From Allosediminivita sp964397775 (GTDB taxonomy: Bacteria; Pseudomonadota; Alphaproteobacteria; Rhodobacterales; Rhodobacteraceae): 44,727 nucleotides of DNA. The translations under genes and the position numbers were made by a program. Numbering within the stretch: the stretch's first letter is position 1; every line of letters begins with the position of its first letter. The stretch spans positions 1-44,727 of the forward strand of contig CAYNKL010000018.1 of NCBI GenBank assembly GCA_964397775.1, in the 5' to 3' direction. The notes beneath the pieces are model-generated. The model had not been told where the DNA came from. It worked only from the letters and a program-made list of their open reading frames with translations, and did not search any database. Positions 24,084 to 32,791 of this stretch are shown in pieces.

Positions 24084-24371
24084 TTGCGCACCGCGGCCGT
24101 CATCCTCGTCGTGGTGGTGCTGGCCTGCCTCGCGCCGCTGGGGGCGGTCATGGCCGCCTCCGCCATCGCCGAACAGGCCGGCTGCCGCCTGGACGAGGGC
24201 AGCGTGCACGCCTGCATCATCTGGGGCGCCGACTGGGGCGGCGCGCTCTACACCGCCTTCGTCTCGGGCTGGTTCATGCTCCTGACGCTGCCCGTCGCCG
24301 CGCTGGCGGCCCTCGCGCTCGTCATGCTGGTGCTGATCGACGCCCTGCGCCGCTTCCGCGCGCGGTCCTGA
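24084..24371 (+). CDS. Small two-TM membrane protein between hisA and hisF
   Basis: 95 residues starting with TTG. Two hydrophobic segments, about residues 4-28 (AAVILVVVVLACLAPLG) and 62-86 (FMLLTLPVAALAALALVMLVL), are joined by a loop with two cysteines (GCRLDEGSVHACIIWG). It ends in a basic cytoplasmic tail. It starts 4 nt after hisA and ends 47 nt before hisF, so it is very likely cotranscribed. Function not recognised. Confidence 0.7.
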   Translation: MRTAAVILVVVVLACLAPLGAVMAASAIAEQAGCRLDEGSVHACIIWGADWGGALYTAFVSGWFMLLTLPVAALAALALVMLVLIDALRRFRARS

Positions 24372-24418
24372 GCGGTTTCCCACTTTTCCACCCCCGCCAT
24401 TCGCGCTAGTCAAAGCCC

Positions 24419-25183
24419 ATGCTGAAGACCCGTCTCATTCCCTGCCTCGATGTCGCCGATGGCCGTGTGGTCAAGGGCGTCAACTTCGTCGACCTCCGCG
24501 ATGCCGGTGATCCGGTCGAGGCCGCCCGCGCCTATGACGCGGCCGGCGCCGACGAGATCTGCTTTCTCGACATCAACGCCACCCACGAAAACCGCGACAC
24601 CATGTACGACGTGGTCACGCGCACGGCCGAACAGTGCTTCATCCCGCTCACCGTGGGCGGTGGCGTGCGCAGTGTCGAGGACGTGCGCAAGCTTCTGCTC
24701 GCCGGCGCCGACAAGGTCAGCTTCATGTCCGCCGCCGTCGCCAACCCCGACGTCGTATCCGAGAGCGCCGACCGTTTCGGCAGCCAGTGCACGGTCGTGG
24801 CCATCGACGCCAAGAAGGTCGCGGACGGCCGGTGGGAGATCTTCACCCACGGCGGTCGCAAGGAAACCGGCATCGACGCCGTCGACTTTGCCTTCCGCAT
24901 CGCCGCCAAGGGCGCGGGCGAACTGCTCATCACCTCGATGGACCGCGACGGCACCAAGTCCGGCTTCGACAACGAGCTGACGAGCCTCATTGCCGACGCG
25001 GTGAACGTGCCGGTGATCGCCTCGGGCGGCGTCGGCACGCTCGATCACTTGGTCGAGGGCGTGACCGAGGGCCATGCCTCTGCCGTGCTCGCCGCCTCGA
25101 TCTTCCACTTCGGCACATACTCCATCGCCGAGGCCAAGCAGTACATGATGGACCACGGCGTCCCCATGAGACCCGCGCCATGA
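24419..25183 (+). CDS. hisF: Imidazole glycerol phosphate synthase, cyclase subunit
   Basis: 254 residues, (beta/alpha)8 barrel paired with HisH. Catalytic Asp11 is in RLIPCLDVADGRVVKG, and the second Asp in VVAIDAKKV (about 130). Phosphate-binding loops: TVGGGVRSV and VIASGGVGTLDH. Standard length. Its stop overlaps the hisE start by 4 nt (ATGA). Confidence 0.97.
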   Translation: MLKTRLIPCLDVADGRVVKGVNFVDLRDAGDPVEAARAYDAAGADEICFLDINATHENRDTMYDVVTRTAEQCFIPLTVGGGVRSVEDVRKLLLAGADKVSFMSAAVANPDVVSESADRFGSQCTVVAIDAKKVADGRWEIFTHGGRKETGIDAVDFAFRIAAKGAGELLITSMDRDGTKSGFDNELTSLIADAVNVPVIASGGVGTLDHLVEGVTEGHASAVLAASIFHFGTYSIAEAKQYMMDHGVPMRPAP

Positions 25184-25491
25184 CGCTCGAGGAACTGGCC
25201 CGGGTCGTTGAGACCCGTGCCGCCGCCGACCCCGAGACCAGCTGGACCGCCAAGCTGCTCGCCAAGGGCCCCGAGAAATGCGCCGAAAAATTCGGTGAAG
25301 AGGCCGTCGAGGCCATCATCGAGGCCGCCAAGGGCGACCGCGAGCGCCTCACCTCCGAGGCCGCTGATGTGCTCTTTCACCTGCTGGTGATGCTCCGGGC
25401 CCGCGACGTGCCGCTCGCGGACGTCATGGCCGAGCTCGACCGCCGCCAGGGCACCTCCGGCATCGCCGAGAAGGCCGCCCGCAAAGGCTGA
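25180..25491 (+). CDS. hisE: Phosphoribosyl-ATP pyrophosphohydrolase
   Basis: 103 residues, MazG-like all-alpha fold, acting in step 2 of histidine synthesis. Motifs SWTAKLLAKGPEKCAEKFGEEAVEAIIEA and ADVLFHLLVML carry the Glu/Asp metal ligands (segments named by their ends; no gap seen). Separate from hisI, which is not in the window, as usual in alphaproteobacteria. The start overlaps hisF by 4 nt. Confidence 0.96.
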   Translation: MTLEELARVVETRAAADPETSWTAKLLAKGPEKCAEKFGEEAVEAIIEAAKGDRERLTSEAADVLFHLLVMLRARDVPLADVMAELDRRQGTSGIAEKAARKG

Positions 25492-25568
25492 GCACGACCC
25501 CGCGTCACCCTATTGCTGCATCTGCGAAATCGCTTTTTCCCGTGCAGCAATGCTGGTTCATTCGCCTC

Positions 25569-26930
25569 ATGGTTGCTTGGCTTGTTCTGATTCTCCCGCT
25601 CGTCCTGCTCATCGTGCTCTCGGCGCGCGGGACTTCCGTCATGCTGCTCGCGCCCCTCATGGCGCTGGTGGCCGCCCTGCTCGCGACCCAGCCGCTGCTG
25701 GCGACGATGACGCAGGTCTTCATGCCAGCGCTCGGCGGCTTCGTGACCGAGTTCTTCCTGCTCTTCCTGCTGGGCGCGCTCTTCGGCAAGGTCATGGCCC
25801 ACAGCGGCGCGGCAGAGGCCCTCGCACAGGCGGTGGTCCGGCGCCTCGGGGCTGAACACGCCATCGCCACCACGGTTCTGGCCTGCGGGTTGCTCACCTA
25901 CGGCGGTGTCTCGCTCTTCGTTGTAGCCTTCACGGTCTACCCGCTGGCCCGCGCGCTCTTTGCCCAGGCGGGCACGCCCGACCGGCTGATCCCCGCGGCC
26001 ATCGCGCTTGGTGCCTTCACCTTCACCATGACCGCCCTGCCCGGCACACCCGCGATCCAGAACGCGATCCCGATGCCATACTTCGGCACCGATCTCTACG
26101 CCGCGCCGGGTCTTGGCATCATCGCCGCCATCATCATGGCCGGCGGCGGCCTGATGATCCTCAATTTCATCGGCCGGCGCGAAGGGATCGAGGGCACAGG
26201 CGAAAACGACTCGACCGTCCGCGAGGACGCACCGCCCGCCTGGCAGGCGCTCCTGCCCATCGTGCTGGTGCTGGCGCTGAACCTGCTGCTCAGCCGCGCG
26301 ATCTTTCCGGCGATGGATTTCTCCTTCCTGCAGGAAGAGCAATGGGGCGGCGTCGATCCCTCGACCCTCACCGGCCTCTGGGCCGTGCTGACCAGCCTCG
26401 CCGGGGCGATCCTTCTGTCGCTCGCGCTCTTCCGCCGGCAGATATCCGAGCCCATGGCCGCCCTCGGCCAGGGGGCGCAGGATAGCCTCATGCCGCTCAT
26501 GAACACCGCGAGCCTCGTGGGCTTCGGCGCCGTCATGGCCGCCCTGCCCGCCTTCGACGTGATCCGCCGCGCGATCGAGGACATGCCCGGCGGCGCCGCC
26601 GAATCCCTCGCCGTGGCGGCAAGCGTGCTGGCCGGGATTACCGGCTCGGCCTCCGGTGGCATGTCCATCGCGCTCGACGCGCTCGGCGCCGACTACCTGC
26701 AGCGCGCGCAGGCCGAGGGGCTCGACCCAGCGCTTCTGCACCGCGTGACGGCGCTCGCCACCGGCGGGCTCGACGCCCTACCCCACAACGGCGCGGTCAT
26801 CACGCTGCTCACCATCGGCGGGCTCACGCACCGGCAGGCCTACGGGCCCGTGTTCCTCGTGGCCGTCGCCGTGCCCGTGCTGGCGCTTGTGGTGGTGCTG
26901 TGCCTCGCCCGCGTCTTCGGAACCTTCTGA
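25569..26930 (+). CDS. GntP-family permease
   Basis: About 453 residues with 12 or more membrane segments. Features of the gluconate/H+ symporter group: FFLLFLLGALFGKVMAHSG, LTYGGVSLFVVAFTVYPLA, ALGAFTFTMTALPGTPAIQN and ITGSASGGMSIALDAL. It would move an organic anion such as gluconate or a hydroxy acid; the substrate cannot be told. The ATG at 25569 starts directly at the first membrane segment; a GTG at 25542 would add nine residues. It converges with the CoA-binding gene 4 nt away. It may still be read from the histidine operon, whose last gene ends 77 nt upstream. Confidence 0.85.
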   Translation: MVAWLVLILPLVLLIVLSARGTSVMLLAPLMALVAALLATQPLLATMTQVFMPALGGFVTEFFLLFLLGALFGKVMAHSGAAEALAQAVVRRLGAEHAIATTVLACGLLTYGGVSLFVVAFTVYPLARALFAQAGTPDRLIPAAIALGAFTFTMTALPGTPAIQNAIPMPYFGTDLYAAPGLGIIAAIIMAGGGLMILNFIGRREGIEGTGENDSTVREDAPPAWQALLPIVLVLALNLLLSRAIFPAMDFSFLQEEQWGGVDPSTLTGLWAVLTSLAGAILLSLALFRRQISEPMAALGQGAQDSLMPLMNTASLVGFGAVMAALPAFDVIRRAIEDMPGGAAESLAVAASVLAGITGSASGGMSIALDALGADYLQRAQAEGLDPALLHRVTALATGGLDALPHNGAVITLLTIGGLTHRQAYGPVFLVAVAVPVLALVVVLCLARVFGTF

Positions 26931-26934
26931 AGGC

Positions 26935-27357
26935 TCAGGCGCCGATCAGGCGGGGGTATTCCATCTTGGGGCAGCGGTCCTGGACCACGTTCAGACCGCG
27001 CGCCTCGGCCTTGGCCGCGGCCTCGGCGTTGGCAATGCCAAGCTGCATCCAGACCGTGCGCAGGTTGGGCAGCGCCTCCAGCGCCTCATCCACAACGCCG
27101 GGGACCTCTTCGGAGCGACGGAAGACATCGACCATGTCGACCTCCGCCGGACAGTCCGCCAGCGAGGCGCGCACCACCTGTCCAAACAGCTCTTCGCCCG
27201 CATGGCCGGGGTTCACCGGAATGACGGTATAGCCCTTCTCCACCAGGAATTGCCCGACGTAGTGGCTCGGCCGCTCCGGCTTCATCGACGCACCGACGAG
27301 GGCGATCACCTTCGTCCGCTGCAGGATCTCTCTGATCGTGTTGTCTGTCTGGGTCAT
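26935..27357 (-). CDS. CoA-binding (YccU-type) Rossmann protein
   Basis: 140 residues, only the CoA-binding domain as found in succinyl-CoA synthetase alpha. VIALVGASMKPERPSHYVG is the nucleotide-binding start; YTVIPVNPGHAGEELFGQ, VDMVDVFRRSEEVP, VWMQLGIAN and VQDRCPKMEYPRL are family-typical. Function unknown; possibly CoA protection or sensing. GAGG before the ATG at 27357 supports this start over one three codons upstream. Confidence 0.9.
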   Translation of the reverse strand: MTQTDNTIREILQRTKVIALVGASMKPERPSHYVGQFLVEKGYTVIPVNPGHAGEELFGQVVRASLADCPAEVDMVDVFRRSEEVPGVVDEALEALPNLRTVWMQLGIANAEAAAKAEARGLNVVQDRCPKMEYPRLIGA

Positions 27358-27384
27358 GACCCTCACTTAAACCAGTCACGAGAA

Positions 27385-27416
27385 AAGAAAATGCGCCCAA
27401 GGAAAACCTTGGGCGC
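27385..27416 (-). terminator. Intrinsic terminator for the DUF2235 gene
   Basis: On the minus strand GCGCCCAAGG-TTTT-CCTTGGGCGC (27416-27393) is a perfect 10-bp stem followed by ATTTTCTTTT. This is the most canonical terminator in the window. It lies about 100 nt after the DUF2235 stop and just before the CoA-binding gene. Confidence 0.85.
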
Positions 27417-27513
27417 CAGTCACGGAACGAGGGACAGTGAAGGGCTCGCGAGTGTTCCGTACCCGCGATCCTGATAGAGAATTTAGGCGAAAAAGCCACA
27501 GAGGGAAGAGACG

Positions 27514-28578
27514 TCAAGAATTTGTGAACAAATGGCTTGACTGTGCCTCTGGTGCATGCCTGCCGATATCGCCCAACGCCGATTCATGCAAGTGCTCCGA
27601 CGGGTCCGCGCCCACCACGCGTGGCGCCCGAAGCAGGAAAAACTTGGCCAGCCCTTGCCATGTGCCCACCGAAGGCGCCTCGGGATCGCCGGGGAATCGC
27701 GCCCGCCAGCCCACCGGCAGCTCGACGCCGTTCTCCTCCAGCTTCTCCAGCATCCAGACCAGCGGGATGTTCGCCAGCGGCCGCGCGGCGGAAAAGCCGT
27801 TGATGTGCCCGGCCGCGTCGCCATGCGTGCCGCGGAACCAGACCTGCTCCACACGGCCGGGGTAGCCCTGCGGCGTCTCCCAGAGCACCGGCGCAAAGGC
27901 CTGCCGCGTCTCGTCCAGCGCCAGCGCATGATAGCCCTGCCGGATCGCCGCGCCGAGATCGTGGTTGTGAAAGGCATGCGCCGGTTCGGTCAGCCGCCAG
28001 AACAGCGGCAGCCGCAGGCCCAGCGCCTTCACCGTGTCCCAGGCGCCCACCATCTCGATCACCGTCCGCTCGTGACACCAGGCCCGCGCGAAGGCCCGCG
28101 CCGCCGCCCCGTCGGGATCGTACTGGTAAAGCCGATAGACCTGCCGGATGTTGCGCTCCGTCGCATGCTCGGCCCGCAAAAGCCCCACCCGGTCGATGAT
28201 CCCGGCCAAGGACCGCACCGCATAGGCGCCCCGCGAATAGCCCAGCAGGAAGATCCTGTCCCCTGCCCGATAGCGCGAGGCGAGGTAGCCGTAAGCCCTG
28301 CAGATCTGCCGGTTGATCCCCTTGCCCGTGATCACGCCGGCACTGTCCCACCAATCATCCCACTGCACACCGGCCTCGTAGTAGAGCGAGGCATGGCCGA
28401 TCTCGTGCAGCAGCCGGTAGGTCAGTCCGGCATTGGTTTCCTCGCCCGGGTCGAGCGAGGACATGGTGCCGTCGAGGATGATGACATGGTCGATCGGCCC
28501 GCGCCGCCGGACAACGTTCGCCCGCCCCGGCGTGAACCGCCGCCGCACCCAACCAAACAGCCCCTGTCCCAGCCGCAT
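27514..28578 (-). CDS. DUF2235 (Tle1-like) alpha/beta hydrolase
   Basis: 354 residues. DUF2235 marks: HVIILDGTMSSL at the start, FLLGYSRGAYAVRSLAG with nucleophile Ser115 in a GxSxG elbow, VIEMVGAWDTVKALG and VWFRGTHGDAAGH. The domain is shared with type VI phospholipase effectors of the Tle1 group, but many stand-alone members are housekeeping proteins. No type VI secretion gene is nearby and no signal peptide is seen. It is followed by a canonical terminator, so it forms its own unit. The ATG at 28578 is the best start; an upstream one adds 11 Arg-rich residues. Confidence 0.85.
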   Translation of the reverse strand: MRLGQGLFGWVRRRFTPGRANVVRRRGPIDHVIILDGTMSSLDPGEETNAGLTYRLLHEIGHASLYYEAGVQWDDWWDSAGVITGKGINRQICRAYGYLASRYRAGDRIFLLGYSRGAYAVRSLAGIIDRVGLLRAEHATERNIRQVYRLYQYDPDGAAARAFARAWCHERTVIEMVGAWDTVKALGLRLPLFWRLTEPAHAFHNHDLGAAIRQGYHALALDETRQAFAPVLWETPQGYPGRVEQVWFRGTHGDAAGHINGFSAARPLANIPLVWMLEKLEENGVELPVGWRARFPGDPEAPSVGTWQGLAKFFLLRAPRVVGADPSEHLHESALGDIGRHAPEAQSSHLFTNS

Positions 28579-28729
28579 TCGCCGTGGTCCCCGGAAACAC
28601 CCTGCCCGCAACGCCGCCCCCGCGACGCGCTACATCTCAGATGGTAATCCCGGGGAGATGCACAATCCATGAACGCACGTGTCGCAGCCCAAGGAGAATT
28701 CAGCGCGCCAAGGCCGCATCGGGTATGAT

Positions 28730-29086
28730 CTACCGAATGGCACGCAGCTGGGCGTTTCTGGCGAGCGTCTCTTGCTCCATACAGTGCCAGTAGAACATTG
28801 CGTCAGCACTGCCGCCGGAATTCAGCTCCGGTTCGCATGTCGCATCGCGATACTGCAGCCACCCGCGCTGCTCATTCAAGAGCGCCTGCCCAGTCCCGCG
28901 GCTGTCTGCGCGTGGCTTCACCACACCCCAGAGTCGATTCAACTCCCTGTCCGCGATTTCCCATTTCTCGCGGGCGCAGAAATTGTAATCGATCTGCGTG
29001 GTTCCGCCACAGTGCGACTGCGCGGATGACGCAGCGGGCAACGCGCACAAAAGCACGATCGTCAAATGTCTCATGATAAATCTCAT
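28730..29086 (-). CDS. LprI-type (DUF1311) secreted protein
   Basis: 118 residues with a signal peptide (MRHLTIVLLCALPAASSAQS). A Cys-containing helical domain of the lysozyme-inhibitor LprI N-terminal family follows: CGGTTQIDYNFCAREKW, LLNEQRGWLQYRDATCE and MFYWHCMEQETLARNAQLR. The four cysteines fit two disulfides. Composition is unusual: both N-terminal Arg codons are AGA and the gene plus flanks are less GC-rich than neighbours, suggesting recent acquisition. The starts at 29086 and 29074 are both possible. Confidence 0.82.
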   Translation of the reverse strand: MRFIMRHLTIVLLCALPAASSAQSHCGGTTQIDYNFCAREKWEIADRELNRLWGVVKPRADSRGTGQALLNEQRGWLQYRDATCEPELNSGGSADAMFYWHCMEQETLARNAQLRAIR

Positions 29087-29223
29087 CCCTAGAATAGGAC
29101 GAGATTACCACGATACGCCGCCCGAACCAAAGTCCTGCCTTCACGTAGCGTCAGGAAAGGACTTCGGTCACCGGGACCTAGGATCGCACGCCACCCCCTC
29201 GGTCCGGCGCGCCGCGCCCCACT

Positions 29224-31524
29224 TCACTCCGCTGCGATGGCGCCGCTGCCGCCGAGCATTTCCCACATGCGCAGGGGCGTGAAGGGCATGTCCACCTGCT
29301 TCACACCGCGTTCCCAGAGCGCGTCCTGCACGGCGTTCGACACGGCGGCCAGCGCGCCAACCGTGCCGGCCTCGCCGCAGCCCTTCATGCCCATCGGGTT
29401 CTGAACCGAGGGCACCGGGATCGTGTCGAAGTCGATCATCGGAATATCCCAGGCCCGCGGCAGGGCATATTCCATGAAGGTCGTCGTCAGAAGCTGGCCC
29501 TCGTCATCGTAGACGCAGTGTTCGGTCAGCGCCTGCCCGATGCCCTGCGCGACGCCGCCGTGCACCTGACCTTCGGCCAGCATCGGGTTGATGAGGTTGC
29601 CGAAATCGTCGACCACCGTGTAGCGGACCACCTTGGTCTCGCCGGTTGCCTCGTCGATCTCCACCTCGGCCACATGCGCGCCGTTGGGATAGGACCGCCC
29701 GTCAAGCTGCGCCGTCGCGCTCCAGCTCAGCAGGTCCTCGCGGCCCGCCTCGCGCGCCATGGCCGCGGCCTCGAGCATCGTCGGCGTCAGGTTCGAGCCA
29801 TCGGCCCGGAAGCGGTCGTCGTCAAAGCTCACCGCCTCGGGTGCGACGTCCATCTCGCCGGCCAGGAACTCGGAGAAGCCGCTCACCATGTTGCTCACCG
29901 CGGTCAGCGTCACGTTTGTCTGCACCGTGACCGAGCGCGAGCCGCCCGTGCCGCCGCCATTGGCGATCAGGTCGGAATCGCCCTGGATGACCTCGATCTT
30001 GTCCGCGGGGATGCCCGACTGGTCGGACAGGAACTTGGCATAGACCGTCTCGTGCCCCTGCCCGTTCGACTGGGTGCCGACATAGATCTTCGCACCGCCC
30101 TCCTCGGTGAACTCGACCTTCACGTCCTCCGAGGGCGAGCCGAGGATGCTTTCGATGTAGTAGCAGATCCCCATGCCCCGCAGCTTGCCTTGCGCGGCGC
30201 TTTCAGCCTTGCGCGCGGCAAAGCCCGCCTTGTCGGCGTTCTGCTCGGCACGCTCCAGCAGGCGCGCGAACTCACCCACGTCGTAGCTCTCGCCCGAGGG
30301 CGTCTTGTAGGGAAACTGGTCCGGCGCGATGAAGTTCTTGCGCTTCAGCTCCCACGGATCGACGCCCAGCTCGCGCGCGGCGCGGTCCATGATCCGTTCC
30401 AGCACGTAGATCGCCTCGGGCCGCCCGGCGCCCCGGTAGGCATCCACCGGCGCGGTGTTGGTGTAGATGCCCTCGCAGCGCAGCCAGGCGGTCGGGATGT
30501 CGTAGACGCCCGTCAGCACCTTCGAGAACAGCTCGCCCTGGATGAACTGTGCGAACTGCGAGTTGTAGGCCCCGAGGTTGCAGATGTTGTGCACCCGGTA
30601 GGCCGTGATCCGGTTATCGGCGTCAAAGGCCAGCTCGGCCATGGTCACGAGGTCGCGGCCTGCGTTGTCGGTCAGCATGGCCTCGGTACGGTCCGACATC
30701 CAGCGCACCGGCTTGCCCAGCGCACGCGCCGCCTCCGGAACGGCATAGTATTCGCTGTAGGGCGCGGCCTTCATGCCGAAACCACCACCGACGTCGGGGT
30801 TGGTCACGCGGACCTTCTCGGCCGGCAGGCCGAAGGCGTTGACCAGGTAATCCTTCATCCCCCAGACGCCCTGCCCGTTGAAGGCCAGGTGCATCCGGTC
30901 GCCGTCCCATTCGGCATAGCAGCCGCGCGGCTCCATGGAGTTCACGAGGATACGGTTGTCGCCGACTTCGAGCCGCACGACGCTGTGCGCCTTCTCGATC
31001 GCCTCGGCGGTGGCCGCCTCGTCGCCGACCCCGAAATCGAAGGCCCGGTTCTCGGGCGCCTCGGGGTGGATCTGCTCGCCGCCCGGCAGGCCTTCCATGT
31101 GGACGGGAAGATCCTCGATCTCGCATTCGATCAGCTCGGCGGCATCGCGCGCCTGCTGCAGCGTCTCGGCCACCACCATGGCGATGGGCTCGCCGACATA
31201 GCGCACGCGCTTCTCGGCCAGCACCGGCCGCTTCGGCGCGGCCCCCGTCGTGCCGTCGCGATTCGGCGCAAGCGCACCGGGCATCGCGGTATTGACCCCG
31301 GCGGCATCCAGATCGGCCGCCGTCATGACCATGTGCACGCCCGGCATCTCGCGCGCCTCGCTCACGTCGAGAGAGGTGATTTCGCCATGTGCCACTGGGG
31401 CGCGAAAGAAGATCGCATGCAGCGATCCTTCGGGCGCGATGTCGTCAACGTAACGACCGTGCCCGGTCAGGAACCGCTGGTCCTCGACCCGTGCCACCGG
31501 CTGGCTCTTGCCGAACTTTTCCAT
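29224..31524 (-). CDS. CoxL-like molybdenum hydroxylase large subunit (form II)
   Basis: 766 residues, xanthine-dehydrogenase-family molybdopterin-binding subunit. The N-terminal a/b-hammerhead begins RFLTGHGRYVDDI; molybdopterin sites include GGGFGMKAAPYSEY and GTGGSRSV; the catalytic Glu718 lies in GMKGCGEAGTVGA. The active-site loop is AYRGAGR (362-368), the form II version, not the AYxCSFR loop of true CO dehydrogenase, so CO oxidation is unlikely. The usual FAD and 2Fe-2S subunit genes are not next to it, so it is an orphan here. Likely substrate: an aldehyde or N-heterocycle, unproven. Confidence 0.92.
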   Translation of the reverse strand: MEKFGKSQPVARVEDQRFLTGHGRYVDDIAPEGSLHAIFFRAPVAHGEITSLDVSEAREMPGVHMVMTAADLDAAGVNTAMPGALAPNRDGTTGAAPKRPVLAEKRVRYVGEPIAMVVAETLQQARDAAELIECEIEDLPVHMEGLPGGEQIHPEAPENRAFDFGVGDEAATAEAIEKAHSVVRLEVGDNRILVNSMEPRGCYAEWDGDRMHLAFNGQGVWGMKDYLVNAFGLPAEKVRVTNPDVGGGFGMKAAPYSEYYAVPEAARALGKPVRWMSDRTEAMLTDNAGRDLVTMAELAFDADNRITAYRVHNICNLGAYNSQFAQFIQGELFSKVLTGVYDIPTAWLRCEGIYTNTAPVDAYRGAGRPEAIYVLERIMDRAARELGVDPWELKRKNFIAPDQFPYKTPSGESYDVGEFARLLERAEQNADKAGFAARKAESAAQGKLRGMGICYYIESILGSPSEDVKVEFTEEGGAKIYVGTQSNGQGHETVYAKFLSDQSGIPADKIEVIQGDSDLIANGGGTGGSRSVTVQTNVTLTAVSNMVSGFSEFLAGEMDVAPEAVSFDDDRFRADGSNLTPTMLEAAAMAREAGREDLLSWSATAQLDGRSYPNGAHVAEVEIDEATGETKVVRYTVVDDFGNLINPMLAEGQVHGGVAQGIGQALTEHCVYDDEGQLLTTTFMEYALPRAWDIPMIDFDTIPVPSVQNPMGMKGCGEAGTVGALAAVSNAVQDALWERGVKQVDMPFTPLRMWEMLGGSGAIAAE

Positions 31525-31572
31525 GATGCGCCTCCCCTGCTGATCCGCCGGGGCAGCCTAACCTCTGGCGCG

Positions 31573-32706
31573 TCACTGTCCAGTGGGGCCGAGCGTCACC
31601 GTGCGCGCCATGCCATATCCGTTGAAACCGGTGGCAAGCGCGCCCGAATAGGCGCCCATCCCGGCAAACAGCAGGTAATCGCCCTCGGCCAGGTCGCCGG
31701 GTAGTGCCAGCGGTTCGGGCAGCACGTCGAGACTGTCGCAGGTCGGCCCGAAGGCGACACGCCGCCGCGCCGCGGCCTCGCGCTGAAGCCCCTCGGGCGA
31801 CACCACACTGATCCGGTCCGAGGCCGCGATGTCGCGCCATTCCGCCAGCGACCCGTAAAGCCCGTCGTTCAGGAAGATGACCTCGTCCTCCACGGCCTTC
31901 ACCTGCAGCGCCAGCGTCATGCATTCGGCCACCATGCCGCGCCCCGGCTCGCAGACCAGCGCCGGGGCATCGGCCCCGAACCGCGCGGCCACTTCCTCTT
32001 CAATGGCCGAAAAGACCCCCTCCAGATCCGGCACGGCGGCCCCACGCCGCGACGCGAACCCGCCGCCGACGTTCAGCCGGTGCAGCGACACACCTGCCGC
32101 CTGCGCCACCTCGGCCGCGGCCTGAATGTAGCGCCGCCACGGCATCGCGCTGTCGCACTGGGTGCCGGGGTGGAAGGTCAGCGATGGGGTAAAGCCCATC
32201 TCGACCACCCGCCTCAGCAGGTCCGCCGCGCGCTCGGGGCCGGCCCCGAACTTCGCGCCAAAATCATAGGCCGCACCCGCGACCTCCAGCTTCAGGCGCA
32301 CCGCCACCTCGCTGCCCTCGGGCAGCACCGACAGCTTTTCCAGCTCGCCGTGGCGGTCCACAGACCACGAGGTCACGCCAGCCTCAAGGCCCGCGGCGAT
32401 CTCGGCCCGCGTCCGCACCGGGTTGTGGTAATGCAGCGCCGCCTCAGGCGCCCGGTCGCGCACCAGCGCCATTTCGTCGGGCGAGGCCACGTCGAAACCC
32501 GTCACGCCCGCGGCCAGCAGGTTGTCGAGCACCCCCGGCGCCGGGTTGGCCTTGACCGCATAGGTCACCATGCCCGGAAAGCCTTTCAGGAACCGCGCCG
32601 CCGTCGCCTGCAGGATGCCGGGCTCGAAGAACATCACCGGCCGCTCCGGCGTGTGCTCCGTCAGCCACGCCGCCGCGCTGGAATGGAATGCTTCGATCCT
32701 GCTCAT
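31573..32706 (-). CDS. Type III PLP-dependent decarboxylase (ornithine decarboxylase-like)
   Basis: 377 residues, the alanine-racemase-fold decarboxylase family. PLP lysine Lys52 is in TYAVKANPAPGVL. Other marks: FDVASPDEMALV, LTFHPGTQCDS, LNVGGGFASR (PLP phosphate), EPGRGMVAECMTL and FGPTCDSLD with the active-site Cys323-Asp324. This most resembles ornithine (or lysine/ornithine) decarboxylase and would make putrescine or cadaverine. GGAGG precedes the ATG at 32706. The Lrp/AsnC gene diverges 85 nt away and probably regulates it. Confidence 0.88.
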   Translation of the reverse strand: MSRIEAFHSSAAAWLTEHTPERPVMFFEPGILQATAARFLKGFPGMVTYAVKANPAPGVLDNLLAAGVTGFDVASPDEMALVRDRAPEAALHYHNPVRTRAEIAAGLEAGVTSWSVDRHGELEKLSVLPEGSEVAVRLKLEVAGAAYDFGAKFGAGPERAADLLRRVVEMGFTPSLTFHPGTQCDSAMPWRRYIQAAAEVAQAAGVSLHRLNVGGGFASRRGAAVPDLEGVFSAIEEEVAARFGADAPALVCEPGRGMVAECMTLALQVKAVEDEVIFLNDGLYGSLAEWRDIAASDRISVVSPEGLQREAAARRRVAFGPTCDSLDVLPEPLALPGDLAEGDYLLFAGMGAYSGALATGFNGYGMARTVTLGPTGQ

Positions 32707-32754
32707 ACTGCCCTCCGGGTCTGCTTTTCCCGAAATCATGGCAGAACTTTTCGT

Positions 32755-32775
32755 CGTATCATCTGGTCCGATACG
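32755..32775. promoter_or_regulatory. Operator candidate between decarboxylase and AsnC genes
   Basis: CGTATC-ATCTGGTCC-GATACG is an inverted repeat with 6-bp arms and a 9-nt spacer. It lies 17 nt before the AsnC-type start and 48 nt from the divergent decarboxylase start, where an Lrp-type site would be expected. Confidence 0.5.
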
Positions 32776-32791
32776 GCAATATGCGCGCATC

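Noticed and set aside
27417..27513. Possible EcfG (GGAAC...CGTT) promoter on the minus strand
   Set aside because: The spacing between the two boxes is about 24 nt, too long for the usual 16-17.
27514..29086. DUF2235 and LprI-like genes as a type VI secretion effector/immunity pair
   Set aside because: No VgrG, Hcp, PAAR or sheath gene is near, the genes are about 150 nt apart with no overlap, and the DUF2235 gene ends in its own terminator.
29224..31524. Carbon monoxide dehydrogenase large chain
   Set aside because: The active-site loop is AYRGAGR (form II), not the AYxCSFR loop of CO-oxidising form I enzymes, and the partner subunits are missing nearby.
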